From Bradyrhizobium frederickii (GTDB lineage Bacteria > Pseudomonadota > Alphaproteobacteria > Rhizobiales > Xanthobacteraceae), in NCBI RefSeq assembly GCF_004570865.1, contig NZ_SPQS01000022.1, positions 58,484 through 122,483 of the forward strand: a stretch of 64,000 nt of DNA. The letters run 5' to 3'. Shown one piece after another: positions 36,034-46,629 of this stretch. The position numbers and the translations under genes are program-made. A model generated the notes under the pieces. That model saw nothing but the letters and a program-made list of their open reading frames with translations, did no database searches and had not been told where the DNA came from. Within the stretch, counting starts at the first letter, position 1, and each line of letters starts with the position of its first letter.

Positions 36034-37788
36034 TTATTCGAGGATCCGCAGTTTCTTGATTTTGTTGTAGAGGGTTTTGCGCGAAAGCCCGAGAGAGCGA
36101 GCAGTCTTGCCGCGGTGAAGCCGGTTTCTCTTCAGGGCCTCGATAATCCAGTCTCTCTCGGACAGGGAGGCGGCGGGCCGTGCGCCTGAAGTCGGCTCCA
36201 ACAGCGGCTTTAGCATCTCACCGGTGATGTGAGTTGATGGCAGGGTCACGAGCTGGTTCACGACCTGCCGCAGCTCGCGCAAATTGCCTGGCCAGTCGTG
36301 CCCGGCTAGCGCAAGGAAAGCAGAGTTTTCGATTGTGAGCGTCTGGGCGCTGGAATCTCCTTTGGCTTCGACGGTGAAGTGTTGAACGAGTTGCGGCAGA
36401 TCTTCAAGCCTGTCGGTTAGCGAAGGTAACTGGACATCCAACCCGGTAAAAAGGTCGAGAAGCCGCGCGCACAGAACCGTTTCAAGGCCAGCGCCTCGGG
36501 CCACCGTCGCGGTCGCAATGATCCGGGCGTGGGAACGCATGACAGTTACCCCGTTCAGAGGGGTAAACCCGCCTGTCTCCAGGTAATCGGCAAGGCGCTC
36601 CTGGCCTTCGCGCGAAAGCTGGTCAACATGCAGCAGCAAGACGGCGCCCTCGTTCGACGCCTCCAGGAGCGACAATTGGCGTCTGCCACTCTCAAGGCGC
36701 TCGGCGCCGAACAACGGGCCGAGTGTATCTATCGCCGGACCGGGTCGGCAATGAAACAGCGTCGCCTTGGCGTGCCTGCGGTCGCTGAACGCGTGAACCA
36801 GGCTAGCTATTCTACGCTTGCCGGAGCCGGCCTCTCCCCAGATGAGGACTGGGCTTGGGGTTGCGGCAACGCGTTTGGTGATCTCTAGGACGCGCTTCAT
36901 TGCCGAGGACTGCGCGATCACGCCGTGCCTGAAGCCACTCAACTGCAGCTTCCTTTCGAGCAGATCCACCTTCTCGCGCAACAGGTGGATGGTCTTGAAG
37001 CCCGACGTCACCTCGAGGACCGACATCTCCAGAGGCACGCGGTCCAGCGAAGAGCCTCCGATGAACCCCTGGATTCCGGTTTCGCGGCAGATGTCCAGGA
37101 GCTCGTCCGGCTTTGTGATCGGGCCGCCCCCAAGCAAGCAGATGGTGCTCTTGTTGACGGATTGAGCAACGCGCGCAACGGCATTCGTACGCGCTGCAAG
37201 TTCAGACAGGCTGATCGACGGATCGGACCCGCTTTCAACCGCGCGGTTTAGATTGAAGTTGATGCAAATGGCCTCGGCGCCGGCTTCGACCATTCGACGC
37301 GCTTCAGATTGAGTGCGAGTATAGGCAATCGTCATCAGGCCGCGTTTTGCAGCCTTCACAAGGAGCTCGATCTCCCGGGAATAGCCAAGGCCGGACTTCT
37401 CGAGCAACGACCTGCGATCATCATCGATGTGTATGACCGAAGGGAAGTTGGTCACGCCAGCAAATCCCCATTTGATGATCCGGTCGAGCCATCGATCCAG
37501 ATCAAGCTCGGGGTCGAATGTACAGGTGCCGAAGAAGACCGGCAGTTTCGTATTTGGCAGGATCTCGGTCCGTCCGAACCCCGCTACGAACTCGTTACTA
37601 TTGCGGATTGGAAGAATCGAGGCGGGCGAGGCCCCGCCCATGGCACGAAAACGGCCAGCATTGAGTGCGAGCACGAAATCGGCGCCCGCCCGCTCCGCGG
37701 CCCTGGCCGTCATGCCCGATCCGATCCCCGCACCAAGTACAAACGAACGGGAATTCCGGAAGAACTGCCTGATGCCGGCTCCCTTCAC
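36034..37788 (-). CDS. PEP-hydrolase-like / AAA+ / Fis-HTH fusion regulator
   Basis: A 584-aa three-part protein. Residues ~1-270 form a PEP-hydrolase-like TIM barrel (GAGIGSGMTARAAERAGADF, FAGVTNFPSVIHID, EAGAEAICINF). A short helical linker (LLREKVDLLERKLQLSG) leads to an AAA+ domain of the sigma-54-activator class: Walker A GEAGSGKR, LLLHVDQL at Walker B, WPGNLREL. The C-terminal Fis-type HTH is KTARSLGLSRKTLYNKIKKL. The GAFTGA loop is absent (LFGAERLESGRRQLSLLEAS), and Walker B lacks the DE pair, so it probably does not activate sigma-54 polymerase. It is the last gene of the sugar operon and likely senses a pathway metabolite. Confidence 0.85.
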   Translation of the reverse strand: MKGAGIRQFFRNSRSFVLGAGIGSGMTARAAERAGADFVLALNAGRFRAMGGASPASILPIRNSNEFVAGFGRTEILPNTKLPVFFGTCTFDPELDLDRWLDRIIKWGFAGVTNFPSVIHIDDDRRSLLEKSGLGYSREIELLVKAAKRGLMTIAYTRTQSEARRMVEAGAEAICINFNLNRAVESGSDPSISLSELAARTNAVARVAQSVNKSTICLLGGGPITKPDELLDICRETGIQGFIGGSSLDRVPLEMSVLEVTSGFKTIHLLREKVDLLERKLQLSGFRHGVIAQSSAMKRVLEITKRVAATPSPVLIWGEAGSGKRRIASLVHAFSDRRHAKATLFHCRPGPAIDTLGPLFGAERLESGRRQLSLLEASNEGAVLLLHVDQLSREGQERLADYLETGGFTPLNGVTVMRSHARIIATATVARGAGLETVLCARLLDLFTGLDVQLPSLTDRLEDLPQLVQHFTVEAKGDSSAQTLTIENSAFLALAGHDWPGNLRELRQVVNQLVTLPSTHITGEMLKPLLEPTSGARPAASLSERDWIIEALKRNRLHRGKTARSLGLSRKTLYNKIKKLRILE

Positions 37789-37845
37789 CTCAGTGGTCCG
37801 CGTGTCGATCCGGAGCCGGCATCATCGCACGGCTCAACGTCAAGA

Positions 37846-38957
37846 CTAGCTCCAAGTCGCAGGCGCTTGCAACCGCCGAACCGCCTTTCCATTGCTCATG
37901 AACAAGTGGCAATCGGCTGGAGCGGCGGTGAGGGTAAGCTTTCCGGCGCCTTTGGGCGAGCCGGATTTTGGCGCCCTGGCGACGACCGTTTCGTCTCCAA
38001 CGTTGCCATAGATGTACGTGACGCTACCGAGATGCTCAACGAAATCGATCTCAAGTCCAATGGAGATCTCCTGCTGCTCGGGTGCCGGCGAGGAGAAGTC
38101 ATCCGGGCGGATTCCGACAGTGACCGGCTTGCCAACTAGCATTTGGTCCGGCTCGACCGGAACGGAGATTGTAGAACCAGCCTCCAGTCGGACGTCCAGG
38201 CCTTGCTCATGAGCTGCCTCGACCTTGCCGCCCAGGAAGTTCATCTTCGGCGAGCCGATGAATCCTGCCACAAAACGCGAGGCCGGATTGTGATAGAGAT
38301 CGTGGGGGCTGCCAACCTGTTCGATGTTGCCGTCCTTGAGGACGACGATCTTGTCGGCCATGGTCATCGCCTCGACCTGGTCATGCGTCACATAGATCAT
38401 GGTATTTCCGAGCTGCCTGTGGAGCTTGGCGATCTGAACCCGCATTTGCACGCGCAACTCGGTGTCGAGGTTGGACAGGGGCTCATCGAACAGGAACACT
38501 TTTGGTTCTCGCATGATGGCGCGCCCGATTGCGACGCGCTGGCGTTGCCCGCCTGAAAGCTGTCGAGGCTTGCGATCCAATAGATGGTCGATCTGCAATA
38601 GCGACGCTATTTGGCTATCTTGGCGGCGATCTCGGCTTTTGAGGCTTTGGCCATGCGCAGGGGAAAGGCCAGGTTCTCTCTCACCGTCATATGCGGATAG
38701 AGAGCGTAACTCTGAAAGACCATGCCGAGGTTACGATCGGCCGCATCGATGTCGTTGACGAGCTCATTGTCGATGAAGAGCCGCCCGCCGCTGATGGGCT
38801 CGAGCCCGCCAATCATGCGCAGAAGCCTGGATTTGCCAGACCCGGACGGACCAACGAAGACGACAAATTCGCCGTGATCGATGGTCAAATCGATATTACG
38901 CAGGATCTCGATGGTCCCATAGGCCTTCTTCATGCTCTCCAGGCGAACGTTGGCCAT
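37846..38957 (-). pseudogene. UgpC/MalK-like sugar ABC ATPase, frameshifted
   Basis: The N-terminal part from 38957 has GPSGSGKSR (the usual last Thr is Arg) and MVFQSYALYPHMTV. The frame stops at 38607 after EIAAKIAK. The next frame continues as IASLLQIDHLLDRKPRQLSG, then LSGGQRQRVAIGRAIMREPK, LFDEPLSNLD and VTHDQVEAMT, and ends with a TOBE-like regulatory region. One indel near 38605 breaks a ~370-aa protein that would energise the two sugar permeases. The start overlaps the HAD stop (TAATG). Confidence 0.8.
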
Positions 38958-39784
38958 TATGCCCTCCTCTGTCGCACCTCGGCCGCGCGAGCAGCACTTA
39001 CCTCAATTTCGCGCAAGCTCGATACGATGAAGTCCGGGGCCATCAAGGAGGGATCCTGACGCATCGGCACGCCGGTTGTGACAAGCACCGTGGCAAGCCC
39101 CGCCCTCTTTCCCGCTTGAATATCCGTAGGAACTTGGTCTCCGATCATAATGGTCGAAGCGCGGTTCGTGCCGAGGCGTGAGAGCGCTGTCTCGATCATC
39201 GGCACTTGCGGCTTCCCGGCGATCGATGGCTGCACTTGCGTGGCGGCAGCCACAGCTGCAATCGTCGCGCCAGCCCCAGGCTCAAACCCGCTGGCCGTCG
39301 GCAGCAGAAGATCGGGATTGGTTCCGATGAAGACGGCGCCATTGAGGATCGCCTCAACGGCAATTCGCATCTTCTCGTGCGTGATATCCCGGTCAAGCCC
39401 CATTACAACGGCTTCGGGCGTTCGGTCAGTGACCTCCAGCCCAACATTGCGCATGGCCGTGACAAGTGAGGGAGCGCCGATGACATAGATTCGCGTCAAG
39501 TGCGGATAATTCGCTCGAATGAGGTCTGCGACGGTGATGGCGCTTGTAACCACTTTTGACGGTGCGATGGAAAGACCAAATCCTCTCAGCTTGCGAACGA
39601 CGTCCTCCGGGGCATGCGTGGAATTGTTCGTTACAAAACAGAACGGCACGCCGGCTTCCTGCCATCGCTTAAATGCTTCTATCGCATCCACGATTGGGGT
39701 GCTGCCACGATAGACGACGCCATCCAGGTCAGAGATGATCCCTTCTATTGGCGGCCAGTTCACGTTTGAGCCGGTGCTAACCAT
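38957..39784 (-). CDS. HAD-IIA (NagD-like) sugar phosphatase
   Basis: A 275-aa HAD hydrolase. ISDLDGVVYRGSTP carries the DxD nucleophile motif, VTNNSTHAPEDV is motif II, and IMIGDQVPTDIQAG contains the C-terminal acidic Mg2+ motif. The size and cap type fit the NagD/pNPPase group that dephosphorylates small sugar phosphates or glycolytic by-products. It overlaps the SDR stop by 8 bases and couples to the ATPase gene, placing it inside the sugar catabolic operon. Confidence 0.88.
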   Translation of the reverse strand: MVSTGSNVNWPPIEGIISDLDGVVYRGSTPIVDAIEAFKRWQEAGVPFCFVTNNSTHAPEDVVRKLRGFGLSIAPSKVVTSAITVADLIRANYPHLTRIYVIGAPSLVTAMRNVGLEVTDRTPEAVVMGLDRDITHEKMRIAVEAILNGAVFIGTNPDLLLPTASGFEPGAGATIAAVAAATQVQPSIAGKPQVPMIETALSRLGTNRASTIMIGDQVPTDIQAGKRAGLATVLVTTGVPMRQDPSLMAPDFIVSSLREIEVSAARAAEVRQRRA

Positions 39785-40547
39785 GCATCAGCATCCCGCC
39801 ATTCACATGGACGACCTGCCCGGTCATGTAGGAGGCCGCGGGGCTGGCCAGGAACACCGCTAGGCCTGCGATATCCTCCGGCAATCCGACCCGGCCCAGC
39901 GGAATTCGGCCACTGTGGCGCGCTTCGGTCTCCTCCCGCGGACGCCCGTGCATGGGTGTATCGATGATTCCGGGTGCAATCGCGTTGACGTTGATCTTGA
40001 GCGGAGCACATTCATAAGCGAGCAGCTTTGTCACGTCGTGTACGATCGCCTTTGACAAGCAATAATCAGCGCCGCCAGCCTGGTAGTTGAAAACCGCGCC
40101 TTGAGATGACAACGAGGACCCGACATTGACGATGCGGCCGCCCTTGCTCTTCATGAAGCGCTCGATCGCTTGCTTGGCACAGCGAAGCACCGCGACGGAG
40201 TTGATCTGTATGGTCTTTTCGATTCTGTCGGCATTGCCGGTTAGAAGCGGCTGAGCCGATTTTATTCCAGCGTTATTGATCAGGACATCGAGCCTGCCGA
40301 AGCGCTTGGCGATCTCATCAAGCACCCTGCCCACATCATCTTCTCGAGACACGTCCATGCTCATGGGCAGGATGCCATTGCCGTGCGGCAAGCGCGTCAG
40401 AATGTTCCGGACATTTTCCACATTTACGTCGGTTGCCAGGACGTTCGCACCGCCTTGACGGAAAGCATTGGCAATGGCTGAGCCAATGCCCCCGCCCGCA
40501 CCGGTCACGAGCACGGTCCTGTCTGCAACTGAGAACTGTTCAGTCAT
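39777..40547 (-). CDS. short-chain dehydrogenase/reductase
   Basis: A 256-aa classical SDR. TGAGGGIGSAIANAF binds NAD(P); NNAG (LINNAGIK) and the catalytic Ser and YCLSK (YxxxK) are present. It would oxidise or reduce a sugar or polyol taken up by the linked transporter. The start at 40547 gives an ATGA overlap with the PfkB kinase stop; a longer frame to 40637 lies in the kinase gene. Confidence 0.9.
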   Translation of the reverse strand: MTEQFSVADRTVLVTGAGGGIGSAIANAFRQGGANVLATDVNVENVRNILTRLPHGNGILPMSMDVSREDDVGRVLDEIAKRFGRLDVLINNAGIKSAQPLLTGNADRIEKTIQINSVAVLRCAKQAIERFMKSKGGRIVNVGSSLSSQGAVFNYQAGGADYCLSKAIVHDVTKLLAYECAPLKINVNAIAPGIIDTPMHGRPREETEARHSGRIPLGRVGLPEDIAGLAVFLASPAASYMTGQVVHVNGGMLMHG

Positions 40548-41485
40548 TCCAACTCCAAGATCGTTTGAGAATTCAGAAATTCGTCGACGGCCCCACTGCT
40601 GGGCATCGAGCTCTGGGCCCCGCGTCGCGTCACGCATAAGGCAGCAACCGCGAGCGCCTTTTTAATCGCTTCTCGAATCGGCAACCGGTGGGCAAGAGAG
40701 GCTGCGAAGGCTCCGTTAAAGGCATCGCCCGCGGCGGTCGTATCAACGACCTTCACAGGAAATGCCCTGAGCGCAAAAGACGCGCTGGCATCGGCGTAGT
40801 AGGCCCCCTGCGCACCAAGCGTGATCAGGGCAGCTCTCGGCCCGAGATCGAGAAGCTTTCCGGCCGCTTGAGCTGCGCCGTCGAAGTCGTGCACCTCGAC
40901 GCCGGTGAGCTCGAAAGCTTCCGTCTGGTTTGGAGTGAGGAAATCGACACTCCTCCACGCCGCCGCGGACAGGCCTGCCCTCACGGGGGCTGGATTGAAA
41001 ATGAGATCGAATCCTTTGCTGCTCTTCATTGCAAACAGGTGATTGAGCGCGGGGACCGGCATGCCCATCTCGGCAACGACGATTGCGTCTCGCTCAATGA
41101 ATTCGGCCGCCTTTTCGACCATGCTTGGTGTGACATTTGCATTGGCTCCCGGGTCTATGACAATGATGTTGGAGCCGTCGTCACCGACAAGGACGAGAGC
41201 AGAACCCGATATCTCCCCTGGGCACACCGCTATGGCATCGAGACGGACACCTGCCTCACGCAGCGCTTGCAGCAAGGATCGACCGGCCTCGTCGCCGCCA
41301 AGCCGGGTGTAGAAGCTCGGCCGAAGGCCCAATCGAGCGGCGGCGACCGCCTGATTGGCCCCCTTGCCTCCCGCATTCCGTTTCAAGCTTCCCATCAAGC
41401 TTTCACCCGGCATTGGAATCCGCTCGACGTTGAAGCAGAGGTCGAGATTTGTCGTGCCGAAGAACATCAATGGTCTGGGGCTCAT
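40544..41485 (-). CDS. PfkB-family carbohydrate kinase (ribokinase-like)
   Basis: A 313-aa sugar kinase. NAGGKGANQAVAAARLG is PfkB signature 1, and VVDTTAAGDAFNGAFAA is signature 2 with the catalytic Asp (the usual G of GAGD is Ala). The similarity is closest to ribokinases. It would phosphorylate the imported sugar. The start at 41485 overlaps the permease stop by ATGA. It lies between transporter and dehydrogenase genes in the coupled operon. Confidence 0.9.
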   Translation of the reverse strand: MSPRPLMFFGTTNLDLCFNVERIPMPGESLMGSLKRNAGGKGANQAVAAARLGLRPSFYTRLGGDEAGRSLLQALREAGVRLDAIAVCPGEISGSALVLVGDDGSNIIVIDPGANANVTPSMVEKAAEFIERDAIVVAEMGMPVPALNHLFAMKSSKGFDLIFNPAPVRAGLSAAAWRSVDFLTPNQTEAFELTGVEVHDFDGAAQAAGKLLDLGPRAALITLGAQGAYYADASASFALRAFPVKVVDTTAAGDAFNGAFAASLAHRLPIREAIKKALAVAALCVTRRGAQSSMPSSGAVDEFLNSQTILELE

Positions 41486-42342
41486 TTCACGGCCCCGAAG
41501 GTAAGACCACGTTCGAGATGACGCTGGCCAAGGATGATCAGGACGACCGGCACAATCATGGTCACCACCAGACCCGCAGCCATCACCGGATAGAACTGAA
41601 CGCCCGGATTGAGCAGCTTGAGCAGGGCGACGGTGACTGGTGCTTTCGTCGAACTGAGGATCAGGCCGAGCGCGAAGTTGTGCCACGCGAGCAGGAAGAT
41701 AAGCAAAGAAGCGCCTATCAAGCCGGGCTTTAGAAGCGGAAGAACGATGTGCCAGACAACCCGGATTGGCTTTGCGCCATCCATGGCGGCCGCCTCCTCA
41801 ACGTCCTTTGGGATGTCCTCGATATATGAACGGCTCAGCCAAATGATCATTGGCAGCGTGACGACTTGATAGACCCAGATCATACCGAAATAGGTGTCAT
41901 AAAGGCCAATTGTCTGAAACACGCTGAACAGCGGTATGACGACAAGGAGTGCCGGCGCGAAGCGGAAGCCCAGAATGAAGAATGCGATGTCCTCCTTCAT
42001 AGGGATATCACGCCTCGCCAGGACGTAGCCTGCCGGTACCCCGACAACGAGCGATACGAGCACCGCACCAAGCGAGATCACGACGCTATTGGTGACCGGG
42101 GTCAAGAAATCAACCTTGATAGTGCCGTAGCTTGTTGCCCCGGCGTGGGCGGCATCGAACAAAACGCGGAAGTTTTCAAATGTTGGAGTGAAGATAAAGC
42201 GCGGCGGCCAGGTCATGACCTCGGCCTGCTGCTTCACCGACATCATCACGATCCAGACCAGCGGAAATGTCAGGATCAGCGTACAAGCAACAATCAGGAG
42301 ATTAAGGAACAAGCTTGCAGGCGTTGAGCGATTGAAACGCAT
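41482..42342 (-). CDS. sugar ABC transporter permease, UgpE/MalG type
   Basis: A 286-aa inner-membrane protein with about six segments (FLNLLIVACTLILTFPLVWI is the first). The EAA loop is EEAAAMDGAKPIRVVWHIVLP. It pairs with the upstream UgpA-type permease to form the channel of a carbohydrate importer. The start at 42342 lies 12 bases after the first permease stop, with TCTAGAGGAGG just before the start. Confidence 0.9.
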   Translation of the reverse strand: MRFNRSTPASLFLNLLIVACTLILTFPLVWIVMMSVKQQAEVMTWPPRFIFTPTFENFRVLFDAAHAGATSYGTIKVDFLTPVTNSVVISLGAVLVSLVVGVPAGYVLARRDIPMKEDIAFFILGFRFAPALLVVIPLFSVFQTIGLYDTYFGMIWVYQVVTLPMIIWLSRSYIEDIPKDVEEAAAMDGAKPIRVVWHIVLPLLKPGLIGASLLIFLLAWHNFALGLILSSTKAPVTVALLKLLNPGVQFYPVMAAGLVVTMIVPVVLIILGQRHLERGLTFGAVK

Positions 42343-42353
42343 GTCAGCCTCCT

Positions 42354-43316
42354 CTAGCTTACGCGCTGACGGACCAACCGCCACAATCTCACCACGGCAA
42401 AGGCCCCGAGAAGCACGATCATCCAATTGACAACCATGAGCGCGGCACCACGCCCGAAGGCGAGATTTTGAAAGGCCGTGATGTAGGCGCGAACCGAGAG
42501 CACGGAAGTACTGTCACCCGGCCCCCCCTGGGTTGTTCCGAAGATGATATCAAACTGGTTGAGCGATTCGATCAGCCGAAATACCGCGGCGATCAGAATG
42601 TACGGCGCGATGAGCGGAAGCTCGATATGGAGGAACGTTGCCCAACCCCGCGCGCCATTGACCCGCGCGGCTTCTCTGACCTCATCGTTGATGCCCTGCA
42701 ACCCGGCGAAGATGATGAGCGCAAAAAATGGTGTGTAAGTCCATATGTCGATGAGTACCAGTGAGACCATCGCCGTGCTGGCATCCGAAATCCATGCGAA
42801 CCGTCCGATCCCAACGAGCGAAAGCAAATAGTTCAAGATCCCAATCTGCGGATCCATCATTGTGGTCCACATCAAGGCGACGCTCATTGGCGGCAGAACC
42901 AGGGGAAGGAGAATGACGGGCCGCATCAGCCTGGCAAGGAACACCCCACTTGCGAACAATTTGGCGATCGCAAGCCCAAAGAACGCTTCGGCGAGCACGG
43001 CGGAGCAGGCATACGCCATAGTCGCCCGCACGCTATTCCAGAAATCTTGGGTCTTGATTGCCACTTCATAGTTGGTGAATCCAATGAAGCGAACCACGGG
43101 ACGGCCAAACTTGAGATCGGTGAGTGATTGAAAGACCCCATAGAAAAACAGAAAAAGAAATCCAAGGAGGATGATGATTGCGGGGGCAATCGCAGCAAGG
43201 CTCCACCAGTCAAGAGCATTCTGCTCGGCCTTTTGCGCCCGCTCGTTTTTGGACGAGGCCAGCTGGTCGACCGATGATTGTAGCGTCACGATTGCGTCGA
43301 TGCCTTGAAGGTCCAT
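42354..43316 (-). CDS. sugar ABC transporter permease, UgpA/MalF type
   Basis: A 320-aa permease with an N-terminal soluble stretch, a first membrane helix at IAPAIIILLGFLFLFFYGVF and the EAA loop EAARVNGARGWATFLHIELP. It belongs to the carbohydrate uptake transporter 1 family. It follows the binding-protein gene by ~67 bases and is followed by its partner permease. Confidence 0.9.
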   Translation of the reverse strand: MDLQGIDAIVTLQSSVDQLASSKNERAQKAEQNALDWWSLAAIAPAIIILLGFLFLFFYGVFQSLTDLKFGRPVVRFIGFTNYEVAIKTQDFWNSVRATMAYACSAVLAEAFFGLAIAKLFASGVFLARLMRPVILLPLVLPPMSVALMWTTMMDPQIGILNYLLSLVGIGRFAWISDASTAMVSLVLIDIWTYTPFFALIIFAGLQGINDEVREAARVNGARGWATFLHIELPLIAPYILIAAVFRLIESLNQFDIIFGTTQGGPGDSTSVLSVRAYITAFQNLAFGRGAALMVVNWMIVLLGAFAVVRLWRLVRQRVS

Positions 43317-43383
43317 CGCTCACTTCTCAAAAGTTACTCGGGCGCGGTGGGGCGGCAAACCCTTATGCCGCCCTCCGACCGCC

Positions 43384-44769
43384 TTACATGGAGGAGCGGA
43401 TCTCGGAGGCGAGGTCGGTCAACGTCGCCTTCACGTCCGCGCCGTTGACCATTTTCTGCATGGCGACTGCCCAGGCGTTCATTGCCTCGGCAAATCCTGC
43501 GCGCGGCGTAAAGGCCAATGCAGCCCTGTCCTGCACGATTTTGAAGGTATCCACGAAGTTTGTGAATTCCGGTTTAGCCGCGTAGTCGAGCCAAACCTTG
43601 TCGCTCCAGGTGGAGGCGCGCGGAGAGTTGACGAGCTTCCCGGCGACGGCACCGTTGAGCTCGACCTGCTTTGACGTCGCCCACTGGATGAACAGCCAGG
43701 CTGCTCCCTTTTTCTGAGAGGCCGCATTCATGGCGAGGGACCAGATCCAGATGTTCGATTCAAAATTCTTGCCGTTTGGAGCGCGCAGAGGGGGAGCGAA
43801 TGCAATCTTGCCCGAAGCGGGCTTGCCGGCGACATTGTTCCAGAACCCGAACATGTTGGAATCGATCGCCATCGCTGTCCGACCCGAATTGATGCCATCG
43901 ACCACCTGATACCAGTTGTCGTTGGCAAAGGATGGAGCCGCGCACTTCTTGATCATCTCCACATAATCCTTGTGGAAGGCGACCGACTCGGGCGAATCGA
44001 GACCAGTTTCTAATTTGCCGTCCTTAACCACGAAGTCGTGCACACCGTAAGACTTGGCAATCGAGATGGCGGCCGTGTGGATGCTGCTTCAAAAGCGGAC
44101 TCCCCGCACGCCCAGGGGTGTGATCGCCGGATCCGCAGATTTCAGCTTCTCGCAAGCCGCGGACATTTCCGGCGGGGTTGTCGGAACCTTGATACCGTGC
44201 TTGTCCAGAATGTCCTTACGGTAGAATAATTGGATGTTTTCGAACCCGTGCGGGATAGCCCACACCTGACCCCGGCCCGCTTCGATTTGCCCGCCATCGA
44301 CTTGCCACGTCAGCGCGTCACGCAATGCGGGGAAGAAGTCCTCGTAGTCATAGCTTGCCGAGGTGAGCTTTGGGTTGTTCAGATAGCGGTCGAGCGGCTC
44401 GAGTAGTTGACCGGGCGCGAGATCCCAAGCCGGCTGAATCCCCGTGCCGACGACGTCCCACGAGGCCGACTTCGTGCTCAGCTGGATTGTCAGCTTATTC
44501 CAGTAGGCGTCGTCCGGATAAAGCTCGGGCGTCACTTTGATGCCTGTCAACTTCTCGAACTCAGGCAGCTGTGCTGCAACGGCGTCAGCATATGGATGGA
44601 TGTCGTAAGCCCACACGATCGAAGAGCCCTCGAACTGGCGCCAGTTGATATCCTCCGCTTTGGCCTGGACGAAAGATGCGGCCGCACCGGCCAAGAGCGT
44701 TGAGCAAATCAGAGCGGTTTTGACATAATGAGCCGAATGGCCGCGCAAAGCGGCTGGCGTCCTTGGCAT
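43384..44769 (-). pseudogene. sugar ABC transporter substrate-binding protein with in-frame TGA
   Basis: A periplasmic family-1 solute-binding protein of ~460 codons. It starts at 44769 behind AGAGGAGG, with a signal peptide ending near VQAKA. The frame reads ...TPLGVRGVRF, then TGA at 44089-44091, then SSIHTAAISIAKSYGVHDF in the same frame to 43384. The family usually has FWG or similar here, so a Trp TGG to TGA change is the simplest reading. The product is otherwise complete. It is the first gene of the sugar operon, so this stop should abolish uptake unless read through. Confidence 0.85.
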
Positions 44770-46629
44770 TAGTCCCTCCTCTGGGCTCATTGGCCCGCAA
44801 TTCACATGCCCCTCCTCTTCCAGGGCCGCGAGTGTTGGGAACGCTAACCGCCATTTTCCGCCCATATGCACCCCTTCAGATCGAAGTTGGGTAACATTGG
44901 GTAAGTCAAGAAAGCAGCATCACAGGACGCCATAGTGGAGATGATCAATGCAGGCGCATGTTCAGGCCCCGCGAAGCCAGCTCCGAAGGGGCGATCCTGG
45001 CCAACTGCTCGCGCTTTTGCATCAGTAGCTGGTTCAAATGCTCTATTGATCCCGCCGCTCGTCACAGGCGCGTCTTGAGTGGCTGCCTCAATAGAGACGA
45101 CAACTCGCTGCAGAATAACGACACATTGTCGCAACCTTTCGCAATCTCCCATCGCACCGACGATCTGGTCTCTCGACTGGCCGAACGGCGGTGCGATAAG
45201 CGCTGCGCCCGCAGCGTGGGGAAGTGTCTGATCTGCTTTCCTCGAAGCAACAGCTGGTGCAGGACGGTGAGGTTTTCTGCCCAATCAGCGACAGAACCTT
45301 CTTCGAATTTCTAACGGGACGCGCTCACGCCCTGCACATTCATGCTACGCTGCATGCGGCGTTCCGATGGGACAAGGCGCGGCGCTTCACCAGCGATGTT
45401 ATGGCAACAGACACAGGATCAAGAGGTTTCTCACCGCTATCTAGCCAGTTTTCCGTTCGCATCCTTGCGTGCTGCCAAGCAGCTCAATGACCATGCCGCA
45501 CGCGCGAACATGACACCGTTTACCGCCCAGGAAATCAAGGCCATGATCGCACGGTGCGATGCGCTCGAAGGGCGTTCCGGAAAAGAAATGCACACGAATA
45601 TGGCTGGGCCTAGGTAGCTCTCAAAACTCCCAAGCCCAACTTCGCGCAGATTGGAAAAGCCGCATCCTTTGACCATTGGCGGCCACGGTAGCATAGCAAA
45701 AGACAACTACGCGCCTGGGGCGGCGCGGCGCCGCGCAACACGAGCATGGCTGGCGCGCGAGACCATCTGGATAGCGATAAGGATGGCCGCGTTCTCCATG
45801 CTCGAGATTGGATGAGCGTTGTTTTCACTATAAACGGCCAAGTCCACCTCGACGCCAAACCCAGGGACAGCAACGGTCTGACGCAACTTTCTGATGCCAG
45901 TCACAGTTCGAGAGCAGATGAAGCACTCGCCGTCATATAAAATTCGGAATGGGATTCGTTGCTCGCGCATCATCACCGGCCTTGATAACTCATCGGAACT
46001 TTGGACGCCCGCGCTGCGTTCGCGCCTCGATATCATCGCTACACGTCGCGCGAAAACATCATCGCTCTCACGATATTAGCGCGATTCGCGCGCTATGATC
46101 GTTTGGTCAGCAGCCTCACATTGCAGGATTTCAGCAGATTAGCCTGTAGTTTTGTCCAATTCAGCCCCGTCCGGAGGCTTTGTCATTGACGAAGCTTCTC
46201 TCATACCATTCGGCTCTCCTAACATGTCGTCGGAGCAACCGGTCCTTCCACGAGTCTTACCAAGCCACGCCCAACGTCGCAGCCGGAGGCCACTGCGCCA
46301 ACAGCAATTGCAGTAAATTGCTCTGAGCTGCAGATGCTGCTTCGGCGCGATATAGCCCTGGTGCCGGTGATCACATCCCGTGTCGGCCACCAGTTCTTTC
46401 CAAGTCGTTCGTCTGGCCTGCGGCTACATGGGACCATCGTGCAGTTAAAGCCGGGGAAGGACCTCCTCTCGCGAACTGGCGCACCGCTGAGTGCCGTCTA
46501 GTCGCGCGCGAGATCGCGCGCAACTACAAGCTGATCTAGCAGAAATACGACCGATCATGCCCCTCAAACGCCGCAGAACGTCCTGGTTGCAATGTTAGCA
46601 TCCCTCGCCCATCGGCTGGGGGAACAAGC
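44770..46629. other. gene-poor region upstream of the sugar operon
   Basis: About 1.9 kb with no convincing gene. The first ~150 bases should contain the sugar operon promoter. Short frames elsewhere conflict between strands. One minus-strand frame (46036-45707) has RILYDGECFICSRTVTGIRK, faintly like a DCC/DUF393 thiol protein, but the rest does not support it. No repeat or IS end is recognised. Confidence 0.4.

Noticed and set aside
45707..46036. Possible DCC/DUF393 thiol-disulfide protein (RILYDGECFICSR)
   Set aside because: Only the first ~20 residues resemble the family; the remainder and the context give no support.
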